Origin: Nocardia albiluteola
Lineage (GTDB): Bacteria > Actinomycetota > Actinomycetes > Mycobacteriales > Mycobacteriaceae
DNA length: 64,000 bases
NCBI RefSeq assembly: GCF_018860155.1
Contig: NZ_JAHKNI010000018.1
Coordinates: 62,001-126,000 of the forward strand
Reading direction: 5' to 3'
In this document: positions 24,506 to 32,689 of the stretch, in pieces
Layout of the letters: every line of letters starts with the position of its first letter
How positions within the stretch are numbered: position 1 is the stretch's first letter
Translations under genes and position numbers: made by a program
The notes under the pieces: generated by a model
The model's input: only the letters and a program-made list of their open reading frames with translations
Database searches by the model: none
What the model was told of the DNA's origin: nothing

Positions 24506-24817
24506 AGACACGCACCGACTGACCGATCCCCGTAACCCAGCCGACGACCGCTGCACACCTGTCGATAGCCGCGCAGCGGCCGTTGCCGTTGCCCGAGGTC
24601 ACGCGCCGGGTACCGCGTCGAGCCTGACACTCGCCGTCGCGCTCGAGCCCAATCCGCTTCACGCACTGGACGTGTGCTCGGCGCACGCTGGCACGGATTG
24701 GCACGAAAATGGCGCATTGTGTCGGTGCCACACCGCATTTCCGCGTGCCAACATCGGCACGCCGGGCTGCGTCCGGAAGCTACGGCGCGGAGATCGGTAC
24801 GGCACAGAGGACGGCGG
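24506..24817. promoter_or_regulatory. Intergenic region with TGGCACG motif cluster
   Basis: A 312-base gap. TGGCACG occurs at 24689-24695 and 24699-24705, ten bases apart on one helix face. The inverse CGTGCCA(A) is at 24744-24751, and weaker copies are at 24725 and 24754. It lies 60-130 bases before an OmpR-type regulator, a family that binds direct repeats at about this period. No ORF here is convincing. Confidence 0.35.
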
Positions 24818-25507
24818 ATGCGGCTGCTACTGGTTGATGGCAACGAGGACGCGGGGGCCGCGCTGGCGGATGCCCTTACCCCGCACAGGCATACTGTGGT
24901 CCGGAGCCGCTGGGGTATGGATCTGCTGACATCCCATCATGAGTACGACGCGATCCTGCTCGATCCGGCGCTGGCGGATATTTCCGGACTGCGGGCACTG
25001 CGGCAGTTGCGCACCGTCAGTTCGATTCCGGTCGTCGTGCTGACCGATCCCGACGACGAGCGTTCGGTGGTGCTCGCCCTGCACAGCGGCGCCGATGACT
25101 GCGTGACCAAACCACCTCGGATCCGCGAGCTGGTCGCGCGGCTGGAACGGGCGATCCGCGCTCATGTGGTACACAGCCTCCCCCATCCGACGGGCGTGGT
25201 GGTCACCGGCGACGTGCATATCGATCTGAACGCTCGCCGCGTCGTGGTGGGCGGAACACCGATCGCGTTGACGCACAAGCAGTTCGAACTGATTCGAATA
25301 CTGGTCGAATGTCCCGGCCAGGCGGTGAGCCGGCAGCAGCTGATGGACCGGGTCTGGGGCGACGCCGTCACGGGCGTCTCCCGCTCACTCGACGTCCATA
25401 TCACCTGGCTGAGAAGCAAACTGGGGCGTCCCGGGCTGATTACGACCGTGCGCGGTTTCGGGTATCGATGGGCGGCGGTACCGGCCGTGGCGGACGCGGC
25501 GTCGTAG
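24818..25507 (+). CDS. Orphan OmpR/PhoB-family response regulator
   Basis: A 229-residue two-domain regulator. The receiver starts MRLLLVDGNEDAG; the acidic pocket is VDGNED instead of the usual VDDE. The phosphoacceptor Asp is in AILLDPALADISG, the switch Thr in VVVLTDPDD and the Lys in CVTKPPRIREL. The C-terminal winged helix begins DLNARRVVVGGTPIALTHKQ and ends ITTVRGFGYRW. No histidine kinase is nearby, so its partner is unknown. Its 3' end overlaps the convergent AraC-family gene by 68 bases. The ATG at 24818 follows GAGGACGGCGG. Confidence 0.9.
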   Translation: MRLLLVDGNEDAGAALADALTPHRHTVVRSRWGMDLLTSHHEYDAILLDPALADISGLRALRQLRTVSSIPVVVLTDPDDERSVVLALHSGADDCVTKPPRIRELVARLERAIRAHVVHSLPHPTGVVVTGDVHIDLNARRVVVGGTPIALTHKQFELIRILVECPGQAVSRQQLMDRVWGDAVTGVSRSLDVHITWLRSKLGRPGLITTVRGFGYRWAAVPAVADAAS

Positions 25508-26471
25508 CCGACCACCGCCGATGCGCGCGGTCCAGTGCCCGGGAGTCCGAATAGCCGAGGCGGCGCGCCAATTCGGTCCGATTCGCCACCGCCGGATACA
25601 GGTCGTCGTGATATGCACGACGGGCCCTGTCCAATTCGGCTCGCCAGGTGGTGCCTTCGTCCGCGAGCCAGCGCTGCAGGCTGCGCCGGCTGGTCAGTAG
25701 GCGCCGCGCGGCGCGGTCCACGGAGACGTTGCCGTCCGGGAGCATTCGTGCCAGCTCCTGGTGCAGGCGCTCGGCGACGGTGGTGACCCGGGGCGCCGGT
25801 GCCGCGCCGGCGGTGTGGGTCAGGATATCGGCGAGCATCGGATCGGCGGTCGGCAGTGGCGCATCCAGATCCGTTGCGCGGTAGGTGATCCGGTCGGACT
25901 CCGCCCCGAATTCGATGCGATCGGTGCCGAACCATTCGGCGAGATGGGCGTGCCGGGGTGGTGCGGGCTGCCGGAACCACACCCGCACCGGGTCGATCGC
26001 CGCGCGGGCGCCGTGCCGGATCTTGGTCACCGTTCCGCACAGTGCCACTTGGATGGCCAGCTCGCGGCCGCGGCCGTCACCGTGCAGCAGCCGCAGATCG
26101 GCGGTGACCTCGTCGTCGGACTCCTGCACGACGTCGAAGCTCAGGTTGGTGGTGGCGACATGGCTGTAGTCGCCGGTAGCGGCGCATCCGGCCGCCACGG
26201 TCGGCGCGGTCAGGAACAGGTAATCGATCAGGCCCAGCTGGCCGGGGGTGTACGCCTGCGCGGCGAGAATCGCAACGTCGGGGTTCTGCAGTTCGTGCTC
26301 CACCAGCTCCCACAGGCGCAGGTACCGATCGCCCGGCAGCAGCGCGGTCGAACTGGACAACGCCCACTCCGCCGCGCCGGCCTCCTGGGCAAGACGGTGC
26401 CGCACGGTGTCCGCGAAACCGGCCACGTCGAGGGGAAATCGGAACAGCAGGACATGATCGACCGTCTCCAC
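25440..26471 (-). CDS. AraC-family regulator
   Basis: A 343-residue regulator with an Arabinose_bd-like N-terminus (YLRLWELVEHELQNPDVAILAAQ, GLIDYLFLTAPTVAAG) and an AraC HTH C-terminus (VDRAARRLLTSRRSLQRWL, then ELARRLGYSDSRALDRAHRRW). The tail after the second HTH is long and Pro/Arg-rich (PRPPRPVPPPIDTRNRARS). It lies antisense to the last 68 bases of the response-regulator gene. GTG start at 26471. It ends beyond, and is co-directional with, the P450 genes upstream, so it may regulate them. Confidence 0.82.
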   Translation of the reverse strand: METVDHVLLFRFPLDVAGFADTVRHRLAQEAGAAEWALSSSTALLPGDRYLRLWELVEHELQNPDVAILAAQAYTPGQLGLIDYLFLTAPTVAAGCAATGDYSHVATTNLSFDVVQESDDEVTADLRLLHGDGRGRELAIQVALCGTVTKIRHGARAAIDPVRVWFRQPAPPRHAHLAEWFGTDRIEFGAESDRITYRATDLDAPLPTADPMLADILTHTAGAAPAPRVTTVAERLHQELARMLPDGNVSVDRAARRLLTSRRSLQRWLADEGTTWRAELDRARRAYHDDLYPAVANRTELARRLGYSDSRALDRAHRRWSATTPRPPRPVPPPIDTRNRARS

Positions 26472-26496
26472 GCCCAGGATTATCGGCCCTTCCCCG

Positions 26497-27822
26497 CTAC
26501 GGCTCGACCGCGAGATTCCCGGCCGGATCGGCGGACCGCCGATGCAGCGTCAGATGCAGATTTCGCGGGACGAGGGTGGTCGTGGCCACCTTCTCGACGA
26601 CGGCGCCGGGTTCCGCGCTCATCCGCCAGCCCGTCGCGATCGTTGCTACCGCCAGCGTCGTCTCGACCAGGGCGAAGACATCCCCGATACATTTGCGTGC
26701 ACCGCTGCCGAACGGCAGTATCGCCTCCCGCGGAATGCTGTCGACCCGCTCGGACGACCAGCGGTCCGGGTCGAAGCGCTCCGGATCGGGATACCAGCGC
26801 GAATCTCGGTGCACCGCATAGGTGCTGTACATCACCGGGGTGCCGCGCGGTATCCGGTAGCCGCCCAGCTCGACGTCGTCGACTGCCTCGCGGGTGATGA
26901 ACCAGGCCGGCGGGTAACACCGCAGCGCCTCCCTGATCACCTGGCCGGTGTAAGTCAGGCGGGGCAGGTCGGCGAACGAGGCCGGGCGGCCGCCGAGCAC
27001 GTCGTCGACCTCCGCGTGCAGGCGGGCCTCGGCCTCGGGGCTCCGGGAAAGCAGATGAAAAGTCCAGCACAGCGTTGCCGCGGCGGTTTCGGTGCCCGCG
27101 ACCAGGATCGAGGCGACCTGACTGTGGATCTCCTCGTCGGTCATGCCGCTGCCGTCTTCCTCGCTCCGCAACCGCAGCATCATGCTCAGCAGATCGTCGC
27201 GCGGGATGTCCTCGGCCCGATAGTCGGCGATGACCTTGTCGACCATCGGGTGCAGACGCGCCAGGCGGGCGGCGTATTCACGATTGCGCGGCAGCGGCAG
27301 CCGGTTGAGCAACGACACCGGCGTCACCAGCCGCCGATACAGCAGATCGAATATCCGCGGCAGGCTGTGCAGCATTTCCGCGATCAGATCTTTCCCGATT
27401 TCCGAGGAGATCAGGGTTTTGGTCGCGACCGCCAACGTCAGCGAACTCAGCTCGATCTGGGCATCCAAGACCTGTCCGTCCCGCCACGTTGCGGTCCGTT
27501 CGACGAGTTGCTGCTGCATGGTCTGCGCATAGAGGGCGATACGCTCGCGACGGAAGGCCGGCTGCATCATCAGCCGATGCCGCCGGTGAGTCTCGCCTTC
27601 GGAGCTGAGCAGGCCGTTGCCCAGCAGGTCCTTACCTCCCTGAATCTGCGCGCCCTTGTTGAACATTCGCGGCTTGACCACGAGCATCTCGCGAATCAGC
27701 GCCGGGGAATTGAGCACGTAGGCGCGCCGCGGCCCCAGCTCGATCCCGACGATATCGCCGTAGTCGCGCAACGACTCGAAGAACTCCAGCGGGTTGTTCC
27801 GCAGCCGGAGCGCGTGCCCCAC
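26497..27822 (-). CDS. Cytochrome P450 (terpene-oxygenase-like)
   Basis: About 441 residues from GTG 27822. It has the I-helix AGTETAAATL, ExxR as EALR, the PERFDPDRW segment and the heme loop FGSGARKCIGD with Cys 378, all consistent with an active P450. It resembles the sesquiterpene P450s such as pentalenene oxygenase. The frame stays open upstream and encodes APVIPLAPHGLPLVGHALRL, the Pro-rich start normal for this group. No ATG/GTG/TTG covers it, but ATC at 27867 sits 5 bases after GGAGG. The true start may therefore be a non-canonical ATC. Confidence 0.88.
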   Translation of the reverse strand: MGHALRLRNNPLEFFESLRDYGDIVGIELGPRRAYVLNSPALIREMLVVKPRMFNKGAQIQGGKDLLGNGLLSSEGETHRRHRLMMQPAFRRERIALYAQTMQQQLVERTATWRDGQVLDAQIELSSLTLAVATKTLISSEIGKDLIAEMLHSLPRIFDLLYRRLVTPVSLLNRLPLPRNREYAARLARLHPMVDKVIADYRAEDIPRDDLLSMMLRLRSEEDGSGMTDEEIHSQVASILVAGTETAAATLCWTFHLLSRSPEAEARLHAEVDDVLGGRPASFADLPRLTYTGQVIREALRCYPPAWFITREAVDDVELGGYRIPRGTPVMYSTYAVHRDSRWYPDPERFDPDRWSSERVDSIPREAILPFGSGARKCIGDVFALVETTLAVATIATGWRMSAEPGAVVEKVATTTLVPRNLHLTLHRRSADPAGNLAVEP

Positions 27823-27902
27823 GAGCGGTAATCCATGGGGAGCGAGGGGAATTACGGGAGCGGTGATGGCAGCCTCCAGGATCGGTGTTCGCGGTCCGCG
27901 GA

Positions 27903-29147
27903 CTAGTCCACGAGGATCGGACGCGTGGCGGGAAACGTGACGGGCAGGGCGCTCAAGGCACGATGAAACGGTCCGGGCCGCCAGACCAATTCGTCAGGGG
28001 CGATAGCCAATCGCATCTCCGGCAGGATGTCGAGAAGCTGATCGACCGCATCCTGGGCGACCAGGTATGCGGGACGCCGCGCCGGGCAGGAGTGCGGTCC
28101 CGCGCCCCACGCCAGGTGGGAGCGGTTGCCCGTCCGGTCCCCCGAGCCCAGCACCGGATCGGCGTTGCACGCGAGCAGGCTGATGACGATCGGCTGATGT
28201 GCGGGCAGCAGGACACCATCGATCAGAATCGGTTGTCGCGGATAGGAAATGCAGAAGTTCGTGAACGGCGGATCGTTGAACAGGACCTCGTCCACCGCGT
28301 CACGCGTCGACATACTGCCACCGAGCACGGGCCCGCCGATGTGATCGTCGATGAGAAGCAGCAGCATGGTCTTGGCGATCAGATTCCCCAGCGGCTCGGT
28401 TCCGCCGCCGTACAGGACGAGGACCTGTTCGATGATCTCCGACTCGGCGAGCGCGGCGTGATGCTGGATGACGCGGGAGGTGATGTCGTCGCCGGGATGG
28501 GCACGCCGGTGCGCGACCAGCTCGCCGACCGCCGCGTAGAGCATCTTGTTGCCCGCCTCGGCGTCCACCCCCTCGAGGATCGCCGCCGTCGCGGCCGCGA
28601 TCCGGTGACCGATCTCGGGCGGGCAGCCGAGCATGACGTTGACGATCTCGAAGGCGAGCGGAAACGCGTACTGGCCCACCAGGTCTGCCGATCCAGTCTC
28701 GCAGAAGGTGTTGATCAGCGAGACCGCGACGCGCTCCACCGCGCCGTGCAGGGCGTGCAGATCGATCGCGTCGATGCTGTCGGTGTTGACCACACGGTAC
28801 CTGGAGTGCTCGTATCCCGTGCTGCGCAGCGCGTTCGGCCGGTACCCCAGTATCGGCAGGATCGGGCAGTCGGCGGGGATGTCCCGCTGCCAGGTGCGGG
28901 GGTCGGCGGGAAAATGGTTGGGATCGTGCAGGATCTGAACCGCGGTCCGGTAGTCGATCACCAGGGTGGCGGGCACTCCGGGCGCGAGATCGATCGGCAC
29001 CAGGGAGCCGTAACGCGCACGCAGCTCCTCGAACAGTGCGTGCGGAGCGGCGCTGAATGCGGGGGAATAGATCGGTACCCGTTCGGGGTCGATGCCGAGC
29101 GGAGGTCGAACCTGCGCGGATGTGGTGGGTGCGGCCGGTTTCGACAT
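27903..29147 (-). CDS. Cytochrome P450 lacking the ExxR arginine (CYP157-like feature)
   Basis: A 414-residue P450-fold protein. The heme loop is LAWGAGPHSCPARRPAY with Cys 354, where the usual F and G are replaced. The I-helix reads YGGGTEPLGN with no acid-threonine pair in the normal place. The K-helix motif is E287-V-L-F290, so the invariant Arg of ExxR is missing, as reported for the CYP157 family. It ends 35 bases before the likely start of the second P450, so they form an operon. It may act as a partner or have an unusual reaction. The ATG at 29147 follows GAGGGTG. Confidence 0.87.
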   Translation of the reverse strand: MSKPAAPTTSAQVRPPLGIDPERVPIYSPAFSAAPHALFEELRARYGSLVPIDLAPGVPATLVIDYRTAVQILHDPNHFPADPRTWQRDIPADCPILPILGYRPNALRSTGYEHSRYRVVNTDSIDAIDLHALHGAVERVAVSLINTFCETGSADLVGQYAFPLAFEIVNVMLGCPPEIGHRIAAATAAILEGVDAEAGNKMLYAAVGELVAHRRAHPGDDITSRVIQHHAALAESEIIEQVLVLYGGGTEPLGNLIAKTMLLLLIDDHIGGPVLGGSMSTRDAVDEVLFNDPPFTNFCISYPRQPILIDGVLLPAHQPIVISLLACNADPVLGSGDRTGNRSHLAWGAGPHSCPARRPAYLVAQDAVDQLLDILPEMRLAIAPDELVWRPGPFHRALSALPVTFPATRPILVD

Positions 29148-29485
29148 GCTCGTGGATCACCCTCCCGCGGCGAGCGCTTCGTTCACGACCCACAGGCCGT
29201 GTGCCACAAGTAATTTAGAGGGCTCGAGCCGCGGTGACGGCCTCGCAGCGGGGTATTTAACATCCCTTTAGGGCAGTGGCTGTTCCAGCCGCCCTGCAGC
29301 CCGCCTGACGCCATCGTGCGGGGTGCGCCGAAGAAGTGAGCACCTTTGGGTGGGACGCGATCGATCGGGCAGCCAAGAGGCCGCAAGGGTCCTGAAATAC
29401 CTGGTAGTTCCCTACTCGGGCAGACGGTGACGAGGACGGAGATTAGAGTAGAAGGTGAGCGGTAGCTCAGCTTATTCTTCGAATC
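29148..29485. other. Divergent intergenic region of P450 operon and MpaB-type gene
   Basis: A 338-base gap with an AT-rich patch (GGGTATTTAACATCCCTTTA, 29251-29270), presumably holding promoters for both directions. A short TGAGC-GGTA-GCTCA inverted repeat lies at 29457-29470. No ORF or clear operator. Confidence 0.35.
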
Positions 29486-30766
29486 ATGGGCAGCGACACT
29501 CGGGCCGCGCGAATCGAGCTCGGCGGTCAGGGCACGATTCCGGCCGAATTCCGGTACTGGGACAAGATCGATGACGCGGATGTGCAACGAGCTCGCCGGG
29601 CCCTGAAGCGGGTGGCGGGCTTCGATCCGCAGCCATCGGAGGAGCTGGTGCGGGCGTTCGCGCATGCCTACTACGACGCGGATCCGGTCGCCGAAACCTT
29701 TGTCGACGAGGTGTATCTGGGCGAGATCGGGCCCAAGCGCGGCAGGGAGATGCTGGATCTGGCACTCGAACGTGGGATCGACGCGGTGCCGGACGCGCCG
29801 GCGTCGATGATGCGGCTGTTCGAGGAGTTCGAGTCCACTCCCGAATGGCTCGACCCGGCGCAGGTAGCTTTGGGAGCCAAGGTTTTTCGGCGGTGGGGAA
29901 CCTCGGTGTTCGCCTTCGCCACCACGAGCACGCTGGAGATGTACTCCGAATCCTCGATCGCCAAACCGCTGTCGTACACCGGCGCGTACACCGGGGAACG
30001 CGCGCACAAGCGGCAGCTCGAGACGGTTCGCTTCTGGATCGACGTCTCCGATCCCGGCGGACTCGAGCCCGGCGGGCGCGGGCGGCAGACCGCGATGCGG
30101 GTACGGATCATGCACGTGTTCATTCGCCGCAAGCTCATGCAGCGCCCCGAATGGGAGCTCGACAAGTGGGGCGTGCCGATCAGCGTCGGCGACGCGACCC
30201 TCACGCTCATGGGCGGCAGCGTCGTACCGGGTCTGGCCCTGTGGAGCCTGGGCTATCAGACTACGCGCGCCGAAATCGAAGCGACACTGCACTTCTGGCG
30301 CTACGTCGGGCACCTGCTGGGAGTACAGCCGGACTGGTATCCGCGCGACTTCGCCGAGTCGGTGCAGCTGATGTTCGCCGCATTCGTCAAGCGCGCCTAT
30401 ACCGCCGGAGCCGACGGCGCCGAGCTCGTCGAGTCCTACCTGCCCGCCTTCGCCCCCACCCCCGGCAGCGGCTGGCGCAAGCGCCTGCGCGACGAGATCA
30501 ACTACCGCATCCAGATCGGGTATACCGGATTCTGGCTGCTCCCAGCCACATACAACCGGCACCGCATGCCGCGCCGCCTGCCGTGGGTACTGCATCCGCT
30601 CGTCCAGGCACCGGTCATCTTCGGCATGGAAACCGCCCGGCGCCTCATCCCCGGGCTCGATCAGGTGGCCGACCGGGTGCAGCGCCGTCGTCGAGAACAC
30701 TGGTACCGCAACGAAATCGGCGACCGGAACGCCGAATTCCAACCGGTGGAGGAATTCCGGCGCTGA
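29486..30766 (+). CDS. MpaB/latex-clearing-type oxygenase (DUF2236)
   Basis: A 426-residue DUF2236 protein, the heme-dependent oxygenase superfamily of MpaB and rubber-cleaving Lcp. Family features are VFRRWGTSVFAFATTSTLEMY, then LETVRFWIDVSDPGG, the conserved MRVRIMHVFIRRKL containing the likely axial His, and ATLHFWRYVGHLLGVQPD. There is no signal peptide, unlike secreted Lcp, so it probably acts inside the cell. The substrate is unknown. There is no clear ribosome site before ATG 29486; the message may have a very short leader. It is divergent from two P450 genes. Confidence 0.85.
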   Translation: MGSDTRAARIELGGQGTIPAEFRYWDKIDDADVQRARRALKRVAGFDPQPSEELVRAFAHAYYDADPVAETFVDEVYLGEIGPKRGREMLDLALERGIDAVPDAPASMMRLFEEFESTPEWLDPAQVALGAKVFRRWGTSVFAFATTSTLEMYSESSIAKPLSYTGAYTGERAHKRQLETVRFWIDVSDPGGLEPGGRGRQTAMRVRIMHVFIRRKLMQRPEWELDKWGVPISVGDATLTLMGGSVVPGLALWSLGYQTTRAEIEATLHFWRYVGHLLGVQPDWYPRDFAESVQLMFAAFVKRAYTAGADGAELVESYLPAFAPTPGSGWRKRLRDEINYRIQIGYTGFWLLPATYNRHRMPRRLPWVLHPLVQAPVIFGMETARRLIPGLDQVADRVQRRRREHWYRNEIGDRNAEFQPVEEFRR

Positions 30767-30836
30767 CCGGCTGGGCGTACCTCCGCATTCGCTCCGGCCA
30801 TGCGCGGTCTATCGACGGCTTCGCCGACGGCGCCCA

Positions 30837-31448
30837 TCAGGCGCGGTCGGCGTCGATCCAGGCGCCGATCATGCGCGCCGTCTCATCGATCAGCCCGTCC
30901 CGGTCCGCGGACGGCAGCGGCCCCAGCGCGATCCGGAAGCACGCCGCGAGGCCGGTGGTCACCATCACCTGCGCCCTGCGGTCCAGGACCTCCTCCGCGA
31001 CCGGCCCCAGCTGATGCACCAGATACGCGCGGGTCAGCAGCAACAGCCGCCGCTCGAGATCGATCGGCGCGAATCCCTGCATCTCCGTCTCGGCGATCAG
31101 CGCCCGCACCAGTGCCTCCCGTTCGCTCAGCACGCGCATGATCGCGGTCATGCTCCCGCCGATCTGCTCCCGCACCGGCAGCCCCATGCCCCCGACCACC
31201 GCCGCGGTGAACCGCTCCTCCACCTCCGCGAGCAACCGCGTCCGCAATTCGACGACGATCTCGTCCTTGTCCCCGAAGTACCGGTACAGCAGCCCGATAC
31301 TCACCCCCGCGTGCGCCGCGATCCGATTGGTCGACGATCCCACGACCCCGCGCTCGGCAAACACCTCCCCCGCCGCCGCCAGAATCCGCTCCCGCGACTC
31401 CCGCGCCCGCTCCTGCACCGGCTGCCGCCGCCGCGCCGAACCACTCAC
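30837..31448 (-). CDS. TetR-family regulator
   Basis: About 203 residues from GTG 31448 (GAGGAGG upstream). The N-terminal HTH is ARESRERILAAAGEVFAERG, then STNRIAAHAGVSIGLLYRYFGDKDEIV, standard TetR. The C-terminal ligand domain is helical (AEVEERFTAAVV, EREALVRALIAETEMQG). It lies 70 bases after the convergent MpaB-type gene and near the DUF302 operon. Its target and ligand are unknown. Confidence 0.88.
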   Translation of the reverse strand: MSGSARRRQPVQERARESRERILAAAGEVFAERGVVGSSTNRIAAHAGVSIGLLYRYFGDKDEIVVELRTRLLAEVEERFTAAVVGGMGLPVREQIGGSMTAIMRVLSEREALVRALIAETEMQGFAPIDLERRLLLLTRAYLVHQLGPVAEEVLDRRAQVMVTTGLAACFRIALGPLPSADRDGLIDETARMIGAWIDADRA

Positions 31449-31539
31449 GCACACCCTCCTCGACCGGCCACCTCCTCCGATCGAACATAATCGAGCCGGA
31501 GGCGAACGCACTGGCAATCGCAGCCTGATCGGTTCTTCG

Positions 31540-31959
31540 TCAGACGGTGGGCGCGGACGGCTCGTCGGTGAGTGAGCCGATGGCCGCGCGGAGGCGGCTG
31601 GTGGCGTCGGCGGCTACCTCGGAGATGCCCGGGGCGGCAACCAGTTCGGCCATCATGGCCGGGTCCGCGGCCTCTACCAGGACCGTGTCGGGGGCGGTCG
31701 TGCGGACCACCACGTTGCACGGGAGGAGTAGGCCGATGCGGCGGTCAAGTTCGAGGGAACGGTGGGCCAGGGGTGGGTTGCAGGCGCCGAGGATGACGTA
31801 GTCCTCCATGGTGGCGCCGAGTTTGGCGTGCATGGTGGCTCGCATGTCGATTTCGGTCAGGACGCCGAAACCCTGTTGCGACAACGCCGTTCGGGCTCGC
31901 TCGACAGCGTCTCGAAACGATGTGTGGAGCGTCGCCGAGAGTTGACTGTCGGTCTTCAT
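31540..31959 (-). CDS. DUF302-domain protein
   Basis: A 139-residue protein of the DUF302 family: SFRDAVERARTALSQQGFGVLTEIDMRATMHAKLG at the start, then YVILGACNPPLAHRSLELDRRIGLLLPCNVVVR and VEAADPAMMAEL. DUF302 proteins bind heme or small ligands in some cases; their role is unsettled. The Cys in GACNPP and LLPCNV are conserved in the family. The ATG at 31959 follows AGGTGAGGTG. It is the last gene of a three-gene operon opposite a CsoR/CstR-like regulator. Confidence 0.88.
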   Translation of the reverse strand: MKTDSQLSATLHTSFRDAVERARTALSQQGFGVLTEIDMRATMHAKLGATMEDYVILGACNPPLAHRSLELDRRIGLLLPCNVVVRTTAPDTVLVEAADPAMMAELVAAPGISEVAADATSRLRAAIGSLTDEPSAPTV

Positions 31960-31963
31960 CACC

Positions 31964-32137
31964 TCACCTGCTTCCTGTCCGTCCGAACAAGCGACGCCAC
32001 CCGGCCTCTTTTGCGGACTCTGGGTGGCCCGGACACCATTGTTCGGCCGGGACCAGCGCCCGGACCTGAGCGACATGCCGGCCGCAGCCGGACCAGGTGG
32101 TCTTGCCGCAGGCTTTGCACCGGACGGGGCTACACAC
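31964..32137 (-). CDS. 57-residue zinc-ribbon-like protein
   Basis: It starts GTG at 32137, overlapping the last 8 bases of the AhpD-like gene, and ends 4 bases before the DUF302 ATG. The protein reads CSPVRCKACGKTTWSGCG, RHVAQVRALVPAEQWCPGH and ends in a basic tail. Two CxxC-type clusters (CKAC, CGKTTWSGC) and a WCPGH suggest zinc or heavy-metal binding. Similar small CGKxTWxGCG proteins are common in actinobacteria, with unknown function. Its position within the operon supports it. Confidence 0.72.
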   Translation of the reverse strand: MCSPVRCKACGKTTWSGCGRHVAQVRALVPAEQWCPGHPESAKEAGWRRLFGRTGSR

Positions 32138-32549
32138 GGGCGGCCGCCCCCACCGTGGCCTGCGCGGGAGCGCCGGAATCGTCCAGGGCGTCGGCGAATT
32201 CGCAGAACGCCTCGTAGGCGCGGGCGCCGTGAATGGTGGCGGGGCCGCCGTGCATGAGGAAGCTCACCCCGATGGCCTCGGCCGCCTCCTGGCGGGTCGC
32301 ACCGGCTCGCGCCGCGGCCTGGCCGTGCGAGGCGATACATCCGTCGCAGCCCTCCACCACGCCGATCGCCAGCGCGATCAGCTCCTTGGTCTTGCGATCG
32401 AGCGCACCAGGCGCGAACGCGGCCTTGCTGAGCTCGCCGAAGCCCTGGTAGACCCCCGGGATCGCGCGGCGCAGCTCGCGGTGCTGCGGGGTGAGTTCGC
32501 GGAGCACCTCGGCGCCGTGACGGGAAGCGTGCGTGATGGGTGATGACAT
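32130..32549 (-). CDS. AhpD-like carboxymuconolactone decarboxylase family protein
   Basis: A 139-residue protein with the AhpD/CMD core LDRKTKELIALAIGVVEGCDGCIASHGQAAARAG, including CxxCxxxH, the redox-active cysteine pair of alkylhydroperoxidase AhpD. The C-terminal EAFCEFADAL holds another Cys. It probably reduces peroxides or persulfides or relays thiol electrons. The ATG at 32549 follows AAAGGAATCCCG. It is first in an operon with the zinc-ribbon and DUF302 genes, divergent from the CsoR/CstR-type regulator, with both operators in between. Confidence 0.88.
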   Translation of the reverse strand: MSSPITHASRHGAEVLRELTPQHRELRRAIPGVYQGFGELSKAAFAPGALDRKTKELIALAIGVVEGCDGCIASHGQAAARAGATRQEAAEAIGVSFLMHGGPATIHGARAYEAFCEFADALDDSGAPAQATVGAAARV

Positions 32550-32584
32550 CGGGATTCCTTTCATTGTCCGCGTCGGCCTCTGTC

Positions 32585-32635
32585 GTATCCCCCCAGGGGG
32601 TTATGACTCCGACGGTACCATCCCCCCGGGGGGAT
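32585..32635. promoter_or_regulatory. Two GC-rich CsoR/CstR-type operators
   Basis: Site 1 (32585-32604) is GTATCCCCCCAGGGGGTTAT. Site 2 (32620-32635) is the perfect palindrome ATCCCCCCGGGGGGAT, followed by TATACAAT, a candidate -10 element. Poly-C/poly-G palindromes with AT flanks are the classical CsoR/CstR operators. They lie between the divergent regulator gene and the AhpD-zinc ribbon-DUF302 operon, so both are likely repressed. Confidence 0.8.
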
Positions 32636-32689
32636 ATACAATCGTTGGTGCGCGGCCAGGACCGGCCGCCGAGAACCGGAGGTACCCCG

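Noticed and set aside
23530..24522. Long plus-strand ORF rich in Arg and Pro over the lactonase-type gene
   Set aside because: It is a frame shadow of the MBL-fold gene at 23639-24505, which has all metal motifs. The Arg/Pro composition is typical for off-frame reading of GC-rich DNA.
29459..29483. GGTAGCTCAG followed by TTCGAATC, which looks like tRNA D-arm and T-loop sequences
   Set aside because: The two elements are only about 16 bases apart and there is no acceptor stem, anticodon arm or CCA end, so no cloverleaf can form.
29183..30742. 519-codon minus-strand ORF antisense to the MpaB-type gene
   Set aside because: Low-complexity, Arg/Gly/Asp-rich and without any recognisable motif; the plus-strand DUF2236 protein is clearly conserved.
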